A DNA stretch of 28,055 bases from Zancudomyces culisetae (Eukaryota > Kickxellomycota > Harpellomycetes > Harpellales > Legeriomycetaceae): positions 1 to 28,055 of the forward strand of contig LSSK01000973.1 of NCBI GenBank assembly GCA_001969505.1, written 5' to 3'. The notes beneath the pieces are model-generated. The model saw only the letters and a list, made by a program, of their open reading frames with translations. It was not told the origin of the DNA and made no database searches. This document shows positions 21,975-28,055 of this stretch, in pieces (within the stretch, counting starts at the first letter, position 1; each line of letters starts with the position of its first letter). The translations under genes were made by a program, and so were the position numbers.

Positions 21975-22835
21975 TTAGCTGAATTTTTGTGGTATAATAA
22001 AGATTTCGTATAGACCATAGCCAATAAAAACACCTACACACGGTGCAACTATCGGAATCCAAAAGTAGCCGCTGTTAGCAGTGAATACCTTACCACCCCA
22101 TCCGGCTATCAAAGTAAAAAACCTTGGACCAAAATCTCTGGCAGGGTTGATTGCAAACCCTGTTAGCGGACCTATTGTGATTGCAATTGCAAATAAAACC
22201 AGACCAATGGCTATCGGCTCGATTCCCACGGCTTGCTGAATGTAGTTGTCAAAAATTGCTCTAATAAAAAACATCAAAAACACACCCATCATCATTTCTG
22301 TAAAAAAACTCTGAATGTTGGTATTTGACGGGGTTGGGTATGTTCCAAATATTCCTGCTGTTGCATTAGGCCCGGTCACCTCCTTTACACCATTGTTAAA
22401 TGAACTAAATTTGGATGCATAGAGTCCATAAGTTACAGCTGCACCACAAAATCCTCCTAATACCTGGCAAATTATATAAAACGGAGTCTTCTTCCATGGA
22501 AAGTCGCCATATATTGCCTTTGTTAGTGTAATGGCTGGATTTATATGTCCACCAGAAACGGATATAGATGCATATAAACCCAGAATAATTCCAAGAGACC
22601 ATGATAAACAAACTATAAGCCACCCAAACCCTCCATACTTATCATTAAAGACGACAGATGCATTTCCACTTGTACCAAAAAAACATAACATGAAAGTGCC
22701 AATAAACTCACCAGCATAAGGACCAATTCTAGTTCGAGTCTTATAGAACCCAAATCTACGTATTTGATGCTCATCTACTATTTGTGTTTGCTCGCCACGC
22801 TGGGTTGCACTGAAGTCTGACGAAGATATAGACAT
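21975..22835 (-). CDS. Aquaglyceroporin (MIP family)
   Basis: The 286-residue frame carries six membrane spans and two half-helix signatures: SGGHINPAITL (NPA at 99-101) and GFAINPARDFGPR (NPA at 230-232 with Arg then Asp). The Asp after NPAR and the extended loop between spans 3 and 4 are typical of glycerol-conducting members rather than strict water channels. It moves glycerol and water across the plasma membrane, relevant to osmotic balance. The body is a single exon. In-frame sequence continues upstream of the ATG with an Asn/Ser/Gly-rich stretch (TPGSNNNNDGKNSSQG) back to an AG at about 22930, after which the frame is closed, so a 5' coding exon with a longer cytosolic tail is possible. 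Both termini are predicted cytosolic. Confidence 0.93.
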   Translation of the reverse strand: MSISSSDFSATQRGEQTQIVDEHQIRRFGFYKTRTRIGPYAGEFIGTFMLCFFGTSGNASVVFNDKYGGFGWLIVCLSWSLGIILGLYASISVSGGHINPAITLTKAIYGDFPWKKTPFYIICQVLGGFCGAAVTYGLYASKFSSFNNGVKEVTGPNATAGIFGTYPTPSNTNIQSFFTEMMMGVFLMFFIRAIFDNYIQQAVGIEPIAIGLVLFAIAITIGPLTGFAINPARDFGPRFFTLIAGWGGKVFTANSGYFWIPIVAPCVGVFIGYGLYEIFIIPQKFS

Positions 22836-23099
22836 TTTGGTGGTATGTGGACCTGTGCTATTATTACTTCTCCCCTGACTACTGTTCTTTCCGTCGTTAT
22901 TGTTATTGCTACCTGGCGTCTTTTTTCCTCTATTTCAAAGAAAGCTTAGATGTAAGAATATGTATTTGAGTATTATATATTAATCAACCGTTAAAAAAAT
23001 TATTTCTATTGACATCTATGTTTAATTATATTTTTCCTGTATTGTTTTTGCCAAACATGATCTAGTGGATATTTCATTCTATCACAAAAAACATTGGAG

Positions 23100-23550
23100 A
23101 TGTCTGGTTTAATTAAAGGAGTCTTTGGGTTGGAAAAGTGGCCACGCTTTAATAATTACAGGTCTGTGTTGGTCGTGTTGATGTCTAAGCTTTTTTTTAT
23201 AGATACTGTCGCTTTAGAGCAAATGCGGGTCTTAATTTCAGCGCTCTGACCCCTCTCCCCACGAACTGCCTTTGCATCAATAGACGAATTATTTCATTGT
23301 TTTGTTTTTTTGCACTGTTGCATGTGATGGATAGTATTACATTAACTTTTAAACAAGTGGTAAGTGCTTTATTTAGCTCAAAGTGTGGTACTTTTCACTA
23401 ATGGAACAACATTCTTTACTTTTGTGTATCCTAAATTAATATATGTAATATTTAAAACGTTTATAATGTGTATTATAATAATCATTGTGGAGTTCGACTT
23501 GTATTTTTTTTTAGCAAGAGGTAACCAATTGGAAAGCGACATTAAAATGA
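23100..23550 (+). CDS. Candidate small membrane protein (3 exons), family unknown
   Basis: Proposed exons are 23100-23161, 23203-23359 and 23515-23550, phase-consistent, 84 residues. The start MSGLIKGVFGLEKWPRFNNY is basic and amphipathic, like a small mitochondrial protein. A hydrophobic segment (ISLFCFFALLHVMDSITLTF) follows, and the end is QEVTNWKATLK. The last intron has a strong GTAAGT donor and a T-rich TTTTAG acceptor. The first intron is only 41 bases with a weak GTCTGT donor. Read without it, the frame gives a 49-residue protein ending at 23248. The family is not recognised. Confidence 0.35.
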
Positions 23551-25098
23551 AACATGTGGTGGGAATTTTTTTAGTTTTTAAAAAAGAGTGCATATCAACT
23601 GATAGTTCATCTCCAAACTAGAGTAGAGTAGCGGATGGTCCCCTAAATATAAACCTCTATCTATTTTTTTCATTTAACATCAGTTGGTACATGAGCTCCC
23701 AACCCAATACATAATAATTTCTTGTCTTCCCCTTTTCTCGCTCGATATGTATTACTGGCTTTTTTAAGTTTATGCGATAGGTATTTATGAGTAGTAAATG
23801 TCTATTTCAATTTTTCCGAACTATAGATACCAATTAATTATGCAAGGTTATGTCAAATGAGCACTATACGTTTTATTTAGAAATTTCCGTTCAAGGATGG
23901 CTTGCGCTTGTGCTTAAGCTTGTGTTTTAAATTTAAATCGTCCAATATTTCCGTTGAAAGGCCAGAAAATTGTGAAACTCGGTATAAGAATTAGATAGGT
24001 ACACAGACTGGATTTGTGAATGTGTGTTGAGCACACCCCCAGCATTTTTAAAAATACTTTTACTTGGATCACCAGCTAAAACAGATTCCAAGCAAAGTAC
24101 GCCTAAATTGCATCTTTTTTTCTCTGCAATGAAATGCTACATTTAGCTGTAAACGAAAAAGGTCTAAAAAATGATGTATCTAACAAAGAATAATAATAAT
24201 AAAAATAAATTATTCTACCTTAGGTAGCTTAGTATTCGGAAATACGGTGTTATACTAGCTGGGCTTGCAACCTTTGTCGATTTTAACTTTTATACTTTTT
24301 TTGGCTTTGCTGGAATCAGGAGATCAAAGACTTTAGAGTAAACAAGCTCTGTGTTAAAATCGAATTTTGCTAGAACTCTAAAAAATATCTTATCACAAAT
24401 ACCATTTTCTACGTATTTGTAGCTAACATGGAAGAGATGATAGGCTCGACAATATTTTCAGTTTTGACCTTTTTCAAAAAGACGTAAAATAGCATTTAAT
24501 ACACCAACCAGCTAATAGTGTAGTTTGTTGCACATATTTGCTATGATCCGATATTTGTGCAAATATCAATAGGTGATGGTTGTGTACAGTTGTGTAAAAT
24601 AGCGTTTTTTACCAATATCAATGACATTTCTCCTGGAAATCCACTAGGTTGAACAACAAATTTTACTTGGAGTTTGTATAGAACCTTCAGAGTCATAAAC
24701 AACACGTTTACAAATAAAAATCGCCAAACATCAACAAAAGGGTTTGCACAAAATTTTCAGTCCATACATCTTTACTCTATTAGAAAATGCAACCTACCAC
24801 ACATCCTCTCCACTAAACCCCAGACCTAAAAACAATCTGGGGGTTTATTTTTTTTTTTGAGCAAGAGCAAGGAATTTTTTATACCTATTATCATACCAGC
24901 TCTTTTTGTGAAGTCTATCTTCATCATAAGAACAAGATTTTTATAGACTCAATGAGTTGAAATACCCTCTTTTAGTGGACATTGGAACACCATCCAGTGT
25001 TAGTTTAATAAATGCTTGAAAAACAAGTTCTCTCCAATAGCTGCTTTAAGATTTATAATCAACCTTGACAACAAACTATAAAGATATTTACGCATAAG
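23551..25098. other. Long AT-rich stretch, few signals
   Basis: Mostly non-coding. An ATG at 24428 opens MEEMIGSTIFSVLTFFKK before a GTAAAA donor and might be a 5' exon of the candidate gene ending at 25209, but the middle is unresolved. No repeat, tRNA or mobile element was seen. Confidence 0.4.
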
Positions 25099-25209
25099 CT
25101 GCATTCGCAACATAATGGTGCTGCTCCGCCACAGGAGATAGTGGATATGAGCTATTCGGAACTTAACACGCTAATGAGAAGTAGTGCGTTTAGAGTACAT
25201 GAGTTGTGA
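25099..25209 (+). other. Probable terminal exon of an unidentified gene
   Basis: After an AG at 25097-25098 the frame reads LHSQHNGAAPPQEIVD, then MSYSELNTLMRSSAFRVHEL, and stops at TGA 25207-25209. The composition (Ala, Pro, Met, Arg, His, Ser) and higher GC differ sharply from the surrounding AT-rich DNA, where chance frames are Asn/Lys/Ile-rich. The frame is open upstream to about 25064. Upstream exons were not found with confidence. No family is recognised. Confidence 0.4.
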
Positions 25210-26385
25210 TAGATGTTCTGCAAAGCATAATAAACATCAGTTTATTATTCAATGAGCATATTATTTCGACTCCAATTATTATTGATAATAGAATTATCTG
25301 TGTAAAAGCAACCAACTTAAGGTTTAACATGCTTACCTTCTACAAAAAAAATGAAAAATGCAGGATTTGATGTTATCATACCAGGTAATAGGTGTGAATA
25401 TAAGACAAGCAGTGCAACGACATGCTAGTACCAAGATCATGTTTCGTCTCGATTTTAGGTTGCAAAGTACTTTACCAATTGAACTTTGACATGTCAGTCT
25501 ATAAAAAAAATATTTCTATGCTCTAGTTTATGGATACTAGCTAAAAGAAAAAGGTATATTGATAAAAAGCATATCGAACCCCCTCCCCCGCTTCATTCTT
25601 GCACATTTTACGTTTAGATGAAAATTCGTGGCATCAGAAGGGCAATGTGCTTATAATGTTTCGAAATTGACAGCGTCCTATGCACTCTGATGGTTTGAAG
25701 CGATGAGTATTTGTGTTATTTTCAGCTTTTTTAAACTTTTAGAGTGCTAGTTGAAAACGCAATAAGGATCATTGCCTCGTTCAGATCAACATGTGCATAT
25801 ATTCTTCATTAGAAAGGATTTTGATTTTGTTACGCTTGTAACACAATGAGATGCCTCGTAAACTCGTTTTCTAGAATAATGAAATCAAAACTAGCATTAT
25901 ACAGAATTAGTAGAAATACACATGTTGTTGATAAATAGTTTTTTTCAACACACCCAAGCATGTTTCTAGAAAATAGCCTTCTTTGGGGCTTAATCCTAGA
26001 TCTTATTGCCAAAAAAGAAAGCATAGTTTGTTGGTCATTTTTAATAGCTGGTTTTTTTTTTGATGATATGTGTATTTTACAACATTAAAATACAGAAATA
26101 AAAAGAGCTCAAGTTGAGGAATTTTAACCATTACAATTACTCTACCTATAGCCTCTCCCCTCACTGAGTATCCATACAAAGCATTTCTTTTTTGCTCAAA
26201 ATTTTTTGGTAAAAAAAAAATTTTAAAATAAATATGAACGAAATTAACCAATAATAATAGGCGAAACCAGCGCAAATTGTGTATGAAAAACGGGCAGAAA
26301 AAATTAAAGATTCAATAGCTAAATAAAAAGTTTTGTATTTTGACTCTTTTTACGCTTTGCTAAACTAACAGATCGACGGACTAAG
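25210..26385. other. AT-rich intergenic stretch upstream of RPL34
   Basis: No supported gene. Minus-strand frames at 25830-26024 and 26003-26275 are AT-driven. The last few hundred bases should carry the RPL34 promoter and first untranslated exon. Confidence 0.45.
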
Positions 26386-26741
26386 GTAAGCTATGATCAA
26401 GTGTAGTATATAGAATGTTATGCGACACCAGTTGCCATAAAGATGTTTCTTAAGCTGAAACCAGTGCGACAAACCGAAACTTGAAGGATAATGCTGGATT
26501 CATTTTCTTAAGAGGAATTGATTAAAAGTAAACATAAACCGTTGAATCCATATATTACACGGGCTATGTTGATTTTAAATTTTTGGAAAGGTCTGCATAT
26601 GGCTATCCTTTTTTGTGTCTTTGGTTAACCCATAACACAAATGATTATCCTGGTTGTGGCACTTTAGTTTTGGAATTGCGCATATGTGTGCTTACCTCAC
26701 TTTTAACAGTCTATTAACAACTGCAAATATATTACCTTTAG
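26386..26741 (+). other. Probable 5'UTR intron of RPL34
   Basis: A CTAAG/GTAAGC donor at 26386 and a CCTTTAG acceptor ending at 26741 lie before the start codon at 26755, with a TATTAAC branch-like site at about 26712-26718. Introns at or just before the start of ribosomal protein genes are common in fungi. Length would be 356 bases, longer than the coding-sequence introns here. RNA evidence is absent. Confidence 0.5.
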
Positions 26742-26754
26742 TAGATATTGAAAA

Positions 26755-27090
26755 ATGGCCCAGCGCGTAACATACAGGACACGATTGTCATACAATACTC
26801 GATCAAACAGAGTCAAGGTCTCCAAGACACCAGGCTCAAGACTTAGATATCTTCATATCAAGAAACTAGGAAAGGTTCCACGTTGCGGAGATTGCGGTAG
26901 CGACCTTGCAGGTATTCCAGCTTTGAGACCACGCGAATATCATAGACTTTCAAAATGTAAAAAGAATGTAACCCGTGCCTATGGTGGATCACGCTGCGCC
27001 CACTGTGTGCGCGAAAGAATTGTTCGTGCTTTCCTCATTGAGGAACAAAAGATTGTCAAGAAGGTTCTTAAGGCTCAATCTGCCAAATAA
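26755..27090 (+). CDS. rpl34: 60S ribosomal protein eL34
   Basis: This single-exon frame of 111 residues is a component of the large cytosolic ribosomal subunit. It opens [20 protein letters not shown] and carries the family block [19 protein letters not shown], then [10 protein letters not shown] and [20 protein letters not shown], ending [17 protein letters not shown]. Two CxxC pairs (CGDC and CAHC) form the zinc site. Length matches fungal eL34. Basic content and GC at third positions are higher than in neighbouring genes, consistent with strong expression. An AATAAA signal follows at about 27167. Confidence 0.97.
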   Translation: MAQRVTYRTRLSYNTRSNRVKVSKTPGSRLRYLHIKKLGKVPRCGDCGSDLAGIPALRPREYHRLSKCKKNVTRAYGGSRCAHCVRERIVRAFLIEEQKIVKKVLKAQSAK

Positions 27091-27197
27091 ACATATCCAC
27101 TATCAGTATATTGTTTTTTTAGCTACTGTTAACCCCCATTTGGTAGGTCATCTGTTAGAAAAAGAAATAAAATTTCCTAACATCTAATTTTAATTTG

Positions 27198-27560
27198 TCA
27201 TGCGGCGTCGTGTTTCTGCACGCTGCAGTGGTGGTGAAGCAATACCTCACTACTTGGACAGCTTTTATTTAAAGAGTTTATGGAACAGAGCCACACCCCC
27301 CTTATGGTGCAGGGAAGAAAGCAAAGAAACTTTTCCGCCACCAGCTGGGTAATCGCCGAATTTGATGTCAAGTGTGAACGACATCTCGAGAATCTTGGCA
27401 AACCAAGGTTTGTTGATAGCAGTCGCACAGGGTCAACATCAACTTGGTTAAAACCAAGTCCCACTTATCAGACCGGTGTTGTGAAGTTTGCAATCCACCC
27501 ATCTGCTCTCAACATCAACTACGCCTAGGAAATCACAGGCTAGTAGTGGAGAGTCAGGCA
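27198..27560 (+). other. GC-richer segment with frame-shifted ORF pair and competing hairpins
   Basis: The base composition is clearly richer in G and C than either flank. An ATG at 27200 opens 50 codons (MRRRVSARCSGGEAIPHYLD...) to a TAA at 27350. An overlapping frame from 27280 gives 82 residues, with DVKCERHLENLGKPRFV and TYQTGVVKFAIHPSALNINY, ending at 27528. The two frames overlap at a six-C run (27293-27298), so a one-base shift there would join them. Inverted repeats at 27394-27459 can form alternative stems. It could be a broken gene, a sequencing indel, a transposon scrap or a structured RNA. The family is not recognised. Confidence 0.4.
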
Positions 27561-28028
27561 AGTGTATGAGATAGCTACTTGGAATGAGCTCATTAAATAA
27601 ACACCCATTGAGCTCGGGATTTTATACACTATAGTACTTCATTTTTTAAAAATTGAAAAATATAGCGATATCGACTATTGACAGCGACTAAAATCACACA
27701 ATATCTTAAATAAAATATTACCTTTAAAACAAGCCTAAAAACATTAAAAACTACAAGAAAAAAAAAGATATATTGCAATAAAAAAACATAAGAAAAAACA
27801 TAAAAAGATAACAAAAAGATAACAAAAAAAGTTACAAAAAGCGTAAAAAAAGCGTTAGAAACACAGTAAAAAGCACCTAAAAGGTCCTAAAAACCCATTT
27901 AAAATAGTTTTCGAGTGAGATTAGCACCGATCTCAACACATTTAGTCCAACTGAACATAAATTTAAACCCAAATCTACCAAATTTAACTGATCCAAAAAC
28001 AAAAAAACCAAGAAACGTCTGCGAAGAT
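27561..28028. other. A-rich tract and 5' flank of a gene off the right edge
   Basis: From about 27700 to 27900 the + strand is dominated by A, with short direct repeats of AAAAAGATAAC. No ORF is supported. A small inverted repeat (TGAGAT and ATCTCA) lies near 27916-27936. Confidence 0.5.
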
Positions 28029-28055
28029 ATGGCATCAACGCAGACGAAAGAAAAG
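28029..28055 (+). CDS. Possible start of a gene running off the right edge
   Basis: An ATG at 28029 opens MASTQTKEK and stays open to the end of the window. There is too little to assign a family. The start codon sits in the loop of an 8-bp inverted repeat (28016-28023 and 28039-28046). Confidence 0.3.

Overview
The window is nuclear DNA of a eukaryote, most likely an early-diverging (zygomycete-grade) fungus. It is strongly AT-rich. Genes are split by many GT-AG introns of about 50-360 bases, often with CTAAC/CTGAT-like branch sites. Housekeeping proteins look fungal (eL34, TCP-1 gamma, an NPARD-type aquaglyceroporin). No prokaryotic operons, CRISPR array, tRNA, rRNA or intact mobile element was seen. 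The species cannot be named from sequence alone.

Layout. 1-795: 3' fragments of one or more unidentified + strand genes. 1596-2825: four-exon HMG-box/AT-hook protein (+). 2826-7142: mostly AT-rich, with weak candidate small spliced genes (3316-3823, 4275-4732, 5044-5848). 7143-8437: seven-exon UBE2G/Ubc7-type ubiquitin-conjugating enzyme (+). 8938-9681: nicotinamide riboside kinase (-). 10109-10315: coding-like remnant with an in-frame stop (-). 10654-13291: eight-exon divergent RPA70/MEIOB-like multi-OB-fold protein (-). 13455-14497: spliced gene of unknown family (-). 14738-17313: nine-exon UBA-UAS-UBX protein of the Ubx5/UBXN7 type (+), convergent with CCT3 at 17399-19248 (-). 20470-21116: TIMMDC1-like Tim17-family protein (-). 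21262-21845: candidate + gene. 21975-22835: aquaglyceroporin (-). 23100-26300: mostly non-coding with two candidate small genes. 26386-27090: RPL34 with a probable 5'UTR intron. 27198-27560: GC-richer segment with competing hairpins and a frame-shifted ORF pair. 27529-28055: A-rich tract, then a possible start codon at the right edge.

The genes are not a single pathway. A loose ubiquitin theme links the E2 (UBE2G class, associated with ER degradation) and the UBX cofactor (Cdc48/p97 adaptor). The others serve NAD synthesis, chaperonin folding, glycerol/water transport, mitochondrial complex I assembly, translation and ssDNA binding. Exon models were assembled by hand from reading-frame phase, splice sites and family similarity. 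Models with a recognised family are firm; unrecognised ones are tentative, because short open exons arise often by chance in AT-rich DNA.
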